From: Saccharicrinis sp963663905
GTDB taxonomy: Bacteria > Bacteroidota > Bacteroidia > Bacteroidales > Marinilabiliaceae
NCBI GenBank assembly: GCA_963663905.2
Contig: OY760657.1
Coordinates: forward strand, 496,001 to 560,000
Reading direction: 5' to 3'
Length of the DNA stretch: 64,000 nucleotides
In this document: in pieces, positions 1 through 9,800 of the stretch
Layout: the number at the start of each line of letters is the position of its first letter
How positions within the stretch are numbered: position 1 is the stretch's first letter
Position numbers and translations under genes: made by a program
The notes under the pieces: generated by a model
What the model saw: only the letters and a program-made list of their open reading frames with translations
Told to the model about the DNA's origin: nothing
Databases searched by the model: none

Positions 1-2
1 CT

Positions 3-3000
3 ACTATTGGATTTTCATCTGCACCTTCAACATATGGTTCTATAACAATTGTACCGGTAAATTATGAACATCCTGTAACAACAACCGATGGGGAAGCATT
101 ATCTTATTTTTGGCGTGTTAAGTCAAGTGGTTTTTCTGGCATAGAAGGAATAGTATCTCATACGTTTAATTATGATCAATTGGATGTTCAGGGAACTGAG
201 TCTGCATATTTACCTGCTCGTTATGATGCCACTGCTTATGAATGGAATAAAGGAACAGTATCAGATGTAGATGAATCAAATAATCAAATAAATAACTGGA
301 CTGCACCAACACTAAGCGCAGATTTTATTGATGGTGATTATACTGCTGGATTAAATAGTGCATTTGGTACACCTACAAAATATTATAGTCGGGCAGATGG
401 TTTATGGAATAATGCTTCAACCTGGTCAACCACTAGTCATACAGGAGCCTCTGCTTCAAGTTTTCCTGGTTCTGGTGATATTGTAATTATTGGAAATGGA
501 AATACTGTATCCCTTCAAAGATGGAATAATACACCGGATAGAGATCCTGAATATAGTGCAAGTTTGCAAGTGGAGTATGGAGCAACTCTGGATGCTACTT
601 ACAATCCAGGTAGTGATTTTGGGATGATAGTAACACATCCTTCAGGAAATGGTACTATTCGTATTAGTGCGGCTTATGACTATAATACAGAATTTGAATT
701 TCCTAATGGAGATTTTTCTGATTATAATTCAAATGGTGGTACAACAGAGTTTTATACCTTAAATCCTAACCCAAGTCTTATAAACTATTTTCCTGATGGA
801 GTAAAAGAATACGGTAATTTAACGATTACCTTGGCTGGAGCGTCAAATGTTGTTTTTGCAAATCATGATGTACATATTAAAGGTGATTTAACAATGAATG
901 GAACAAGTGCTGACTCATGGTTTTGTCCAACATGGGGAAGTTCTGGCTGGAATGAAAAAACGATAACAATTGATGGTGATTTTGATATTGTAGGAGGATC
1001 TTTTTTCTGGAATTATAATAATAATGTAAGGCAGGATGTTGTTGTTAAACAAGATCTTATTGTAGGTAAGGATAAAGGAGGTATTGGATCAAGAGGTGCT
1101 TATAATCAATCCATATCAATTGGAGGAAGCTTTATAAATAACTCAAGTGCGTACGATAGTTATAGTAATACTTATGGTGCCTATCTTGTGAATGTTCCTC
1201 TTATCTTTTATAGCGATTCTAATTCGAAGATTACATCAACAGAAGGATCACCGCGAACAACATTTGAAAGTGTCAAAGTTAATAAAGGTGCATCTCAGCT
1301 TACTACATTAACCATGGATATTGCAGGAGCAGTTAGTTACGCTACGGATAAATGGTTAAATTTAATTAATGGTACTTTCATATATAATCGTAATGTCAAT
1401 GTTTCTATATATTCAGGTGATAGCTTCTCAATACCTGGAACATCAGGATTGATAATTAATACCACAAATACATTTGATATTTGTCGTGGTAATAATAGTA
1501 ACGATGATGATGTATATTTAAATGGAAAGTTAACAGTAATTGAAGGAACTGTTCGTATTGGTGATAGTTCAAGAAATATTAATAATGATATAGAATATTC
1601 AGGAGGAGGACTTTCAGAAATTAATGTTCAGGGAGGTAGCTTGTTTGTAAACGGGCAGATTCGCCGTAATCCTGCATCCTCTGCTGGTATTTTAAAGTAC
1701 AATCAGAGTGGGGGAACTGTTTCTATTAATGGTAGAAATACTCTGGCTACTAATGCAAAGTTAGAGGTATTAAATACAGGTAGTGAATTTAATATGTCGG
1801 ATGGTACATTAACTATTGTACGCGGTGGAGGTACTACCTACGGAGATTTATATTTGCGTCCGGAGAATTCTTCTGTTACCGGTGGTGAAATTATTTTTGA
1901 TAATTCAGGTGTTGGTGATCAAGATTATCTGTTAGATTCTAATGTGTCGTTAAATGATTTAACAGTAAATGGTAATGGAAGTACTGCTACAGTTGAATTG
2001 TTATTAAGTCCGTTAACGTTAAACGGAGACCTTACGTTGGCAAACTCTAACAGTGTTTTAGATGCTAATACTGACTATAGTATTGATGTAACTATTGAAG
2101 GTGATTTTAATAATAATGGTGTATATAATTATTATGGAAACACAACAACTTTTTCAGGAGGTACGCAGCAAATTACAGGAACTGCTGATATTGAATTTTA
2201 TAATTTGGTAGTTAATTCATTAACAAGCTTAACTATTAATAATGACGTTACTGTGTATAATGATCTTACTTTAAGGCAAGGAACTCTTGCTGCTGGCATA
2301 TATACAATAAATGCAAAAGGAGATGTAATTAATAATGCAACCTATACATCATCAGGTAGTGGACTGGTTTTAAATGGTAGTGACAGTCAGGAGTTGTCTG
2401 GTACGGGTACCTTTGCCAGAGTAGAACTTGCAAATAGTAATGGTGCTGTATTGGCAAATGATATAACAATTAATGGAGAATTAGCGCTTACATACGGAAT
2501 TCTAAATGTTAAGAATTATTTACTTTCTTTAGCAGAAAGTGCTTCTGTGTCTGGTAGTTTCGGTGTAAACAATATGATTACTACCAATGGAGTTTATAGT
2601 AATAGTGGTATAAAAAAAGTGTTTTCTTCGGGAGATACACCTGCGTTTACTTTTCCAATTGGAGTGAATGGTAAGTACACACCTGCGATTTTGGATTTAT
2701 CGGCAAGTGATAATGCAGCATCCATTCAGATACATCCTGTAGATTATAAGCATCCTGCTAATATAGATGAAACAAATGTATTAGATTATTTTTGGGCTGT
2801 TGAGAGTGAAGCTTTAAGTAATGCTTCCGGATTACTTACCTTTACTTATGTTGATGAAGATATTCAAGGAGATGAATCACAATATTATGCAGCTCGTTTG
2901 TTAGTTCCGGGCAGTAGCTGGACAAAAAATAATACGGTTGATGAAGCAAATAATCTAATATCGTTTACTATTTCAGGTAATAATATTAGTGGTGAGTATA

Positions 3001-6000
3001 CTGCAGGATTGGAGAGTGCTTTCCCGGATAATGTGCCTGAGTATACCAGTAATGCCGATGGAGACTGGTCTGATTCAGGCATTTGGACACAGACAGGAGG
3101 TGATACCTATAGTTTAACAGGTGCGCCTAATGGGTTTATCGTTGTTGTGAACAATGAGGTGGCTTTAGATGAAAATTTTGCACAAGCTTATCGAACTACA
3201 ATATCCGCTGATGCAAAACTAAAAATAGATGACGTAACTTATGGCCATAATTTGGGAACTGTTTCTGGCTCTGGTACTCTTTATTTAGAACAGGGTAATC
3301 TACCGGAGGGTAATTATGATGCTTTCTTAGGTTGTAATAATAGTTCCACTCTTGAGTTTGGAGGTGTTTCTAATGATTATAGTATTTTGGCAGATCTATT
3401 TAACAATGCTGCTAATTTATTATTTTCAGGTACTGGTACAAGAACATTACCTAATGCCGATTTAACTATTTGTAAAACATTAGTAATTGATGGTCCGGTG
3501 CTGGATAATAGTGTTTTTAATCGAACTATTTATGTTAATGGATCTTTTACTCGTTTGTCTGGTAGTTTTTATAGTGGTACTGGTTCAACTGCAACAGTTT
3601 CATTTACAGGTTCAGTACAGCAATATGTTGGCGGTTTTACAGGTGTAAATACTTTAAATAACCTTGAAGTAAATAATTCGGCAGGATTAATTTTTGACGA
3701 TGATATTGAAGTTGCAGGAAACTTATTGTTAACGAATGGTTTAATTACTACCTCAGCAACTAATACTTTGACAATAACCAACACTTCAAATTCTTGTGTT
3801 ACTCCATCTGAGGGAAAAACAACATCATATGTAAATGGACCATTAACGAAAAAGATGAACCAAAGTGATTCATTTGTTTTTCCTATTGGTATTGATGGTG
3901 AATTAGGAAGTAAGTTGAAAATTACAGCAGTACAGACAGGAACTAAACAGTGGACTGCAGAATATAAGCGACCTAATAGTACTTATGAAAATTATTCGTT
4001 TCCTTTAACCGCTATTAATAGTCATGAATACTGGTGCTTGTCAACTCCAGGAGGGGGCCAGGCTAAAGTGCAGTTGGGATGGGATTCAGGTAGCGATATT
4101 ACTCCTGGTATAACAGAACATGGATTAACAGATATCAGGGTTGTTAATTATGATGGAGCTGATTGGCAAGAGATTGCTTCTACAGCAAGTGGTTCAGAGA
4201 CCAGTGGTAGCGTAATTACAGATAGCCGTGTAACAGTGGCAGAAGGAGGTACTGATTTTACAACAGCAACTGTAAATACAAATAAACCAAAGGTTAGATT
4301 TAATCCTGATGGTTCTTTATGTGATTTATCCACAGGTATCAAAGTTGAATTGATATCAACGGTACCTACAGTAGCAGATTATGAACTATCTTATTCAATA
4401 GATGGAACTCCTCAAACCGCTGTTGCTGTTAGTAGTTTTCCTTATTACCTACCTACTCCTTCTGTTGGAGTTTATGAAATAACAGGTTTTAAATATGATA
4501 ATAAAATTCGGGTTGGTGTATATGATGCAACAGCAGTTGAAGTATTTCCAACACCAACAACTGCTGATGCAGGTGAGGATCAGAGTTTACAAGGATTAAC
4601 ACAAGCAACCCTGGATGGAAATTCTGCTGTTGTTGGAAGCGGGGTTTGGAGTATTGTTAGTGGTACAGGGGGGTCTTTTGTTGATCCAATTGACCCGGTA
4701 ACGAAATTTAATGGTACCGCAGGTACTTCATATGTGCTTAATTGGACAATTACTTATGGAGACTGTCAGTCTGTAGATCAGGTTAATATTGCATTCCCAT
4801 TAGTGCCTCCTCACGTTTGGCTTGGAATTACAAATGATTGGTTTACATCTAGCAACTGGTCAGATGGAATTATTCCTGATGAAACAGTTGATATAACATT
4901 AAATGCTGTAACATCGCCAAAAGTTAATGCAGTTATTAATAGTACAGCAGTAGCAAAAGTTAAGAATTTAACCATAGCTTCAAGTGCCTCATTAACACTT
5001 ACAGAGGGAGCTAAGTTTACTATTAGTGGTGATTTGATTACCAATGATAATTTAAATATTCAAACTAGTGTAACCAGTCCGGTGTCAGTAATTGCTTATG
5101 GTAATGTGGTTGGTAATGCTAATTACGAATGGACAGGTTTAACAAATATGTATTGGTGGCATATTGGTCTTCCTGTTACAGGGGTTTCAAATAGTGATTT
5201 TGATACCTCGTATGGAGATACAGATTATGCATTAAATAGATATACAACTTCTGGTTGGGAAAGAATAGCAGGAATTAATGAGGTTGATGCAGATTACAGT
5301 TTTAGTTCAGACTTATTGGAAGGATATTCATTATTACCTCGTTACGATTTTGATCTAAAATATTCAGGGGTATTGAATAATGGCGATTATTCTCAATCAT
5401 TTAGTAATGCAGGATGGTATTTAATAGCAAATCCATACCCATCATATTTAGATGTAGAAGATGCCGGTTTTGACAAAGGCAATTTTATCAATACTATTTT
5501 TATTGATGGTTATGACAATACAATATCTATCTATAATACATTAACAAATATTGGTATAAATAATGGAAGCAGATATGTAGCTCCCGGTCAGGCCATGTGG
5601 CTTAGGACATATCGGGCAACTGATGCTATTTCTATTGCAAATACAGCTCAGGTTCATTCTACAGGTAGTTTAAAATCCTCTGATGTAGAAGATGATAATA
5701 TATTTAGATTTACATTGAGTGGAAATAACAATACAGATGAATCTGCAGTATTAATAAGTGAAGATTTTGGATCTGAGTTAGTTTCTGTTTATGACTCAGA
5801 AAAGAAGATGAATGGCGGAAATATGTTGAATGTTTATTCGTTAAAAGAAAATAAGAATATTGCTATAAACACACTCCCTTATTTAGAGTCTGAGCAAATT
5901 ATACCTGTTGGATATACGGTATCATCTGCAGGCCTATCTGAATTTACCTTCAAAGCATCAAATATTAATAGTTTTATGAATGATGTAGATGTTTATTTGG

Positions 6001-6389
6001 TTGATAATACTGAAGGTATCACAATAAATTTAAGAGAAGAACCTACGTATACATTTACTCCGTCAACTACTGAAAGTAACGACCGTTTAGAATTAAGATT
6101 TAAGATGTCTATGACAACAGATATTGATGATGCTAAAGCGGTTGTTTCAAATAGAAACGTGTCTATTTATGCTGTTGGACAAGAAGCAACAGTTAAAGTA
6201 ACAGAAGATGTTTTGCTTGAAAAAGATAGACTTATTGAAGTATATGATATCTCAGGTTCTATTGTAAAACAATTGAAATTAAACGATATAGAAACAACAT
6301 TTACATTACCTCAGACAAACGCAGTCTATATAATTGCCGTTAAAGCAGGTGGTTATTCTTATCAACAAAAAGTAGTAACTCAAAATTAA
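3..6389 (+). CDS. Giant repetitive T9SS-secreted surface protein, paralog 1 (5' end outside window)
   Basis: The frame is open from base 3, so the N-terminus lies upstream and at least 2128 residues are visible. The TTG at 180 is only an internal codon. Most of the protein is Asn/Gly/Thr/Ser-rich short-strand repeats of the 'NGDLTLxNG' kind, as expected for a long parallel beta-helix. Modules beginning 'FPIG...' and ending 'YTAGLxxA' occur at about 3-370 and 2650-3030; each is followed by a Trp module such as 'ADGLWNNASTW'. An Ig/PKD-like domain starts with 'AGEDQSLQG' near 4568. The last ~419 residues (5130-6386) match paralogs 2 and 3, and the final ~80 ('EVYDISGSIVKQ' ... 'KVVTQN') form a T9SS type A sorting domain. 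The product should cross the outer membrane by T9SS and be anchored or released at the surface. Ligand or function is unknown; adhesion or matrix is inference. Confidence 0.85.
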   Translation, partial: TIGFSSAPSTYGSITIVPVNYEHPVTTTDGEALSYFWRVKSSGFSGIEGIVSHTFNYDQLDVQGTESAYLPARYDATAYEWNKGTVSDVDESNNQINNWTAPTLSADFIDGDYTAGLNSAFGTPTKYYSRADGLWNNASTWSTTSHTGASASSFPGSGDIVIIGNGNTVSLQRWNNTPDRDPEYSASLQVEYGATLDATYNPGSDFGMIVTHPSGNGTIRISAAYDYNTEFEFPNGDFSDYNSNGGTTEFYTLNPNPSLINYFPDGVKEYGNLTITLAGASNVVFANHDVHIKGDLTMNGTSADSWFCPTWGSSGWNEKTITIDGDFDIVGGSFFWNYNNNVRQDVVVKQDLIVGKDKGGIGSRGAYNQSISIGGSFINNSSAYDSYSNTYGAYLVNVPLIFYSDSNSKITSTEGSPRTTFESVKVNKGASQLTTLTMDIAGAVSYATDKWLNLINGTFIYNRNVNVSIYSGDSFSIPGTSGLIINTTNTFDICRGNNSNDDDVYLNGKLTVIEGTVRIGDSSRNINNDIEYSGGGLSEINVQGGSLFVNGQIRRNPASSAGILKYNQSGGTVSINGRNTLATNAKLEVLNTGSEFNMSDGTLTIVRGGGTTYGDLYLRPENSSVTGGEIIFDNSGVGDQDYLLDSNVSLNDLTVNGNGSTATVELLLSPLTLNGDLTLANSNSVLDANTDYSIDVTIEGDFNNNGVYNYYGNTTTFSGGTQQITGTADIEFYNLVVNSLTSLTINNDVTVYNDLTLRQGTLAAGIYTINAKGDVINNATYTSSGSGLVLNGSDSQELSGTGTFARVELANSNGAVLANDITINGELALTYGILNVKNYLLSLAESASVSGSFGVNNMITTNGVYSNSGIKKVFSSGDTPAFTFPIGVNGKYTPAILDLSASDNAASIQIHPVDYKHPANIDETNVLDYFWAVESEALSNASGLLTFTYVDEDIQGDESQYYAARLLVPGSSWTKNNTVDEANNLISFTISGNNISGEYTAGLESAFPDNVPEYTSNADGDWSDSGIWTQTGGDTYSLTGAPNGFIVVVNNEVALDENFAQAYRTTISADAKLKIDDVTYGHNLGTVSGSGTLYLEQGNLPEGNYDAFLGCNNSSTLEFGGVSNDYSILADLFNNAANLLFSGTGTRTLPNADLTICKTLVIDGPVLDNSVFNRTIYVNGSFTRLSGSFYSGTGSTATVSFTGSVQQYVGGFTGVNTLNNLEVNNSAGLIFDDDIEVAGNLLLTNGLITTSATNTLTITNTSNSCVTPSEGKTTSYVNGPLTKKMNQSDSFVFPIGIDGELGSKLKITAVQTGTKQWTAEYKRPNSTYENYSFPLTAINSHEYWCLSTPGGGQAKVQLGWDSGSDITPGITEHGLTDIRVVNYDGADWQEIASTASGSETSGSVITDSRVTVAEGGTDFTTATVNTNKPKVRFNPDGSLCDLSTGIKVELISTVPTVADYELSYSIDGTPQTAVAVSSFPYYLPTPSVGVYEITGFKYDNKIRVGVYDATAVEVFPTPTTADAGEDQSLQGLTQATLDGNSAVVGSGVWSIVSGTGGSFVDPIDPVTKFNGTAGTSYVLNWTITYGDCQSVDQVNIAFPLVPPHVWLGITNDWFTSSNWSDGIIPDETVDITLNAVTSPKVNAVINSTAVAKVKNLTIASSASLTLTEGAKFTISGDLITNDNLNIQTSVTSPVSVIAYGNVVGNANYEWTGLTNMYWWHIGLPVTGVSNSDFDTSYGDTDYALNRYTTSGWERIAGINEVDADYSFSSDLLEGYSLLPRYDFDLKYSGVLNNGDYSQSFSNAGWYLIANPYPSYLDVEDAGFDKGNFINTIFIDGYDNTISIYNTLTNIGINNGSRYVAPGQAMWLRTYRATDAISIANTAQVHSTGSLKSSDVEDDNIFRFTLSGNNNTDESAVLISEDFGSELVSVYDSEKKMNGGNMLNVYSLKENKNIAINTLPYLESEQIIPVGYTVSSAGLSEFTFKASNINSFMNDVDVYLVDNTEGITINLREEPTYTFTPSTTESNDRLELRFKMSMTTDIDDAKAVVSNRNVSIYAVGQEATVKVTEDVLLEKDRLIEVYDISGSIVKQLKLNDIETTFTLPQTNAVYIIAVKAGGYSYQQKVVTQN
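5130..6386 (+). repeat. Shared C-terminal region, copy 1 (WTGLTNM...T9SS CTD)
   Basis: This ~419-codon block starts at 'WTGLTNMYWWHIG' and ends at the stop. It contains 'DYALNRY', 'LLEGYSLLPRY', 'GWYLIANPYPSY', 'APGQAMWLRTY' and the T9SS sorting domain. It is shared with 15432-16691 and 31899-33158. Confidence 0.85.
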
Positions 6390-6416
6390 GAATAGAAATT
6401 GTTAATATAATATGTA

Positions 6417-6447
6417 ATCCGGTAGCAAATTGTTACCGGATTTTTTT
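6417..6447 (+). terminator. Intrinsic terminator after giant paralog 1
   Basis: A perfect 8-bp stem (ATCCGGTA at 6417-6424, TACCGGAT at 6434-6441) is followed by a T run, 28 nt after the stop codon. The same stem recurs after paralogs 2 and 3. Confidence 0.85.
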
Positions 6448-6561
6448 ATTTAAGGAAAATAGTTATGTCAATTTAACTTGAAGATAGAATTGGATATTTA
6501 AATCGTATTTAATCATTAATCATTTAAATTTATTTATTCATCAATATTAGTCTATTCTTCG

Positions 6562-6592
6562 GTTGTTGAGAATAAATATTAGTCTATTTTTA
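6562..6592 (+). promoter_or_regulatory. Conserved putative promoter with direct repeat and C-tract upstream of giant paralog 2
   Basis: A GTTG (-33-like, 6562-6565) lies 19 nt before TATTTTTA (-7-like, 6585-6592), close to the Bacteroidota TTTG-N19-TAnnTTTG pattern. The same arrangement, with the same 19-nt spacing, occurs before paralog 3. A 14-bp direct repeat AATATTAGTCTATT (6543-6556 and 6575-6588) overlaps it. A run of six C (6610-6615) follows about 18 nt after the -7 element, that is near the start of the transcript. The rest of the 6390-6770 gap holds the terminator of paralog 1 and sequence homologous to 16760-17084. Confidence 0.5.
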
Positions 6593-6818
6593 CTCAGATA
6601 ATTAATTCTCCCCCCGTTAAATATTAATTATGTGTAGTGCTTTTGTAAGGAATTATATCTGTTGAATACTATTTACAGATTAAAAACCTTTTAAAGGTAT
6701 TGCATATAAATAAGGTTGATTTTAAATAATTAGCTAAGACATTAGTATGCCTTTATTGGAGGTTTAGTTAATGTTTGAATTGAACTTAATGAATGGGACA
6801 GTATTAAATTTTTATAGT

Positions 6819-9800
6819 ATGCACAGGAGAATTATCTTATTTTTTTTAATTCTAGCCATTTGTACAATAAATGGTTTTTGCCAAACAGGACCCGCAGGAG
6901 TTGGAAATACGGAAGGGAAGAGTAGTCAGCCGGAAAATTTAATTTGGTTAGACGCTAATGATTTAGGAAGTTTTAGTGATGGTAGCATTTGGTATGATAA
7001 ATCAGGAAATGAGAATAATGCCACTCATGTAAACATGGGAGGTAATGCTCCTTCATTATCCTTATTAAATGGTCAAAATGTTTTAGATTTTGATGGTTCT
7101 GCATCTTATTTAAGAATCTTAGATGATGGTTCAGGAGATAATCGTTTAGATGGAATGGATGAACTGGCTATTTTTGCCGTATTTAATCCCGGATCTACAG
7201 ATCAAAGAGCTTTAATATCTAAACGCCAGAATGCTTCAGGTAATAGTCGTTCATGGACTCTTTTTCATGATAGTGGTTATAATTTAAAAGGATATGCAGG
7301 ATCTGGAACAGCTGGTGGTGGTGTAAATACATCAGGTAGTTATGGTATTGCTTCATATATATTAAATAATAGCCTTTCGTTATATTATAATGGCGATTTA
7401 CAAAACTCAAACGGATCTGGTTACTCAATACCAGACAGGAGCGAAAATATTTGCATAGGTAGGTTTGATGAGACAAGTTCTGAAACTCGTTGGTATAATG
7501 GAAGTGTGGCAGAGATTCTTGTATATAGAGATGGTATTAATACTGCTCAAAGAACCATAATTGAAAATTATTTAAGTGAAAAATATAATATTGCTTTAGG
7601 TACAACTTCTAAAGATAAGTTTACACCTTCTGATGCTTCTTTTATTAAGGATATTGTAGGTGTCGGTGTAGAAAGTGATGGAGTTCATTCTTTAGCATCA
7701 TCATCTGGGTTATATATTTCATTGAGAGATTCTTCTTTAGGTGATTATATTTTTGCATCCCATGATGGAACAATAAATGATATATCTTCTATACAATCTG
7801 TTTCAGTTGCTGATAAAGCATGGAATAGGTCATGGTATGTCGAGAGCACAGGTACTGCAACAGCACATTTAAGTTTTGATTTGTCTGAAGGTGTTGGCGG
7901 AGCTTATCCGCAGGATTTAGCAAACTATGTATTGTTAAAAAAAGATTCGCCGTCGGGAAGTTATTCTATTGTTACAACCTCATTAAAGGGGATTGAAGAA
8001 AGCGATAGAATTTACTTTGAGGTTGAATCTGCAAATTTTACTAATGGATATTATACATTAGCAACATTAGATGAGTCTGTAAGTCCGGTTGAAGGAGGTA
8101 CTCGCAGAATATGGTATGCCTTAAGATCAACTGCAGATTGGGACAGTCCTGATGCATGGACTCTGGAGCCTTGCGGTTGTCTGCCTAATAATCCGGATGG
8201 TTATACACCTATAACTTCACCAACCTCAGCTTCAGATAAGGTGGTAATCATGAGTGGGAAAAAAGTAACAGTTCCTGTAGGTGTCAATAATCTTTCAAAT
8301 GGAGAGCTTGTTGTCGAGGGGGAATTAGACCTTCAAACAACTACAGGACATAGTTTTTCAACTATTAGTGGTACAGGAGTTATAATGATGGCTGCAGATA
8401 ATTTTCCTTCCGGAGATGCTTCTGATTTTATTACACAAGGTGAAGGAGAGGGAAAAGTTCAGTTTTATGGTTCAGGATATACTATTAGTAGAGACCATGA
8501 ATTTTATAATGTTGAGTTTAATTTATCTTCAGCAGTATCAGAAATTATTCTGAAATCAAATTTAGCGGTGAATGGTGATTTAGAAATCAATAATGGTATA
8601 GTGACTATTAATGATGGTGTTTCAACAAACAATTTAGATGTTAATATTTATGGTGATTTTAATATCTCATCGGGAGGGCAATTACAGACAGGAGAAGGTA
8701 ATGCCCGACACCAGCTTAATTTATATGGAGATTTAAAAAACCAGGGAGGTGTCGTAAAATTTACCAATAGAACATCAGCTATATATAATAGTGATGCTAC
8801 GGATGGTATTGTTGATGTTAACTTTTTAAACGATACCGAGGATCAGTTAGTAACATGTAATGGCATTACAAATTTTTATCGTATTGAAGTTGATAAGGGT
8901 GATGATGATACATATGTGTTATCGATAAATGCTTCAGATACCGATAATTTTAAATTATATGGTCGTGCAAATTACAGTCATTCAAGTATCGCTCAACTAA
9001 CAAATAATAATAATGCACTTGGATTGTTAAGAGGAACAGTTCGTTTGGGGCAAAATGTTGTAATAGATCAATTAAACACTTCTGGAAACTTTAATATATC
9101 TGAAGCTGCTTGTTTATGGGTAGATGGTGGTACTATAACAATGAGTTCCGGTAATTCACTTGTTCCTTATGGAATAGTAAAAGTAACATCAGGTACATTA
9201 TCAGTGTTGGTTCCTAGTGGAATAACACTTAGAGATAATGGAAATATACAAATCGAGGATGGGGTTATTAATACAAATCAGATCAGAACATCAATTTTAG
9301 GTGCTGAACACCAGGGAGGATATAAGCAATCTGGAGGAATAGTTAATATTGTAGGAGGAAGCTCAACTACTGATTACTATCTGTTTAATTTAACTTATGA
9401 AGGAAACACTTTTCAAATGAGTGGAGGTACGTTAAATGTACAACAGGCCAATAGTAAAGGTGGTATTTTTATTAACTCATTAGAATCGAACTGTAATGTG
9501 ACAGGCGGTACTGTAATTGCTAATATTGGTAATAGTAATGACTTTGTTATAACATCAAGAGCTCCATTTTATAATCTGATTTTAGAGAAGTCGACATCAA
9601 ATAGCAATGTGTTTATTTTAGATGATGGAGTAGATGTTGGTAGTACAGATGTTGACCTTGAAGCTCAATCTTTAAAAGTACTTAATGACTTTAGAATTAG
9701 AGGGGAAGAATCAGGTGCAGACTATCCAGATATTACTCTTCAAGCAGTAAATTCAGATGATGAACCTGTGGATTTATATATTGGAGGATCTATGTTTTTT

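Noticed and set aside
6771..6818. ATG at 6771, with GGAGG 10 nt upstream, as the start of paralog 2
   Set aside because: The aligned ATG before paralog 3 stops after four codons, and starting at 6819 gives a normal signal peptide directly at the N-terminus. It remains possible but less likely.
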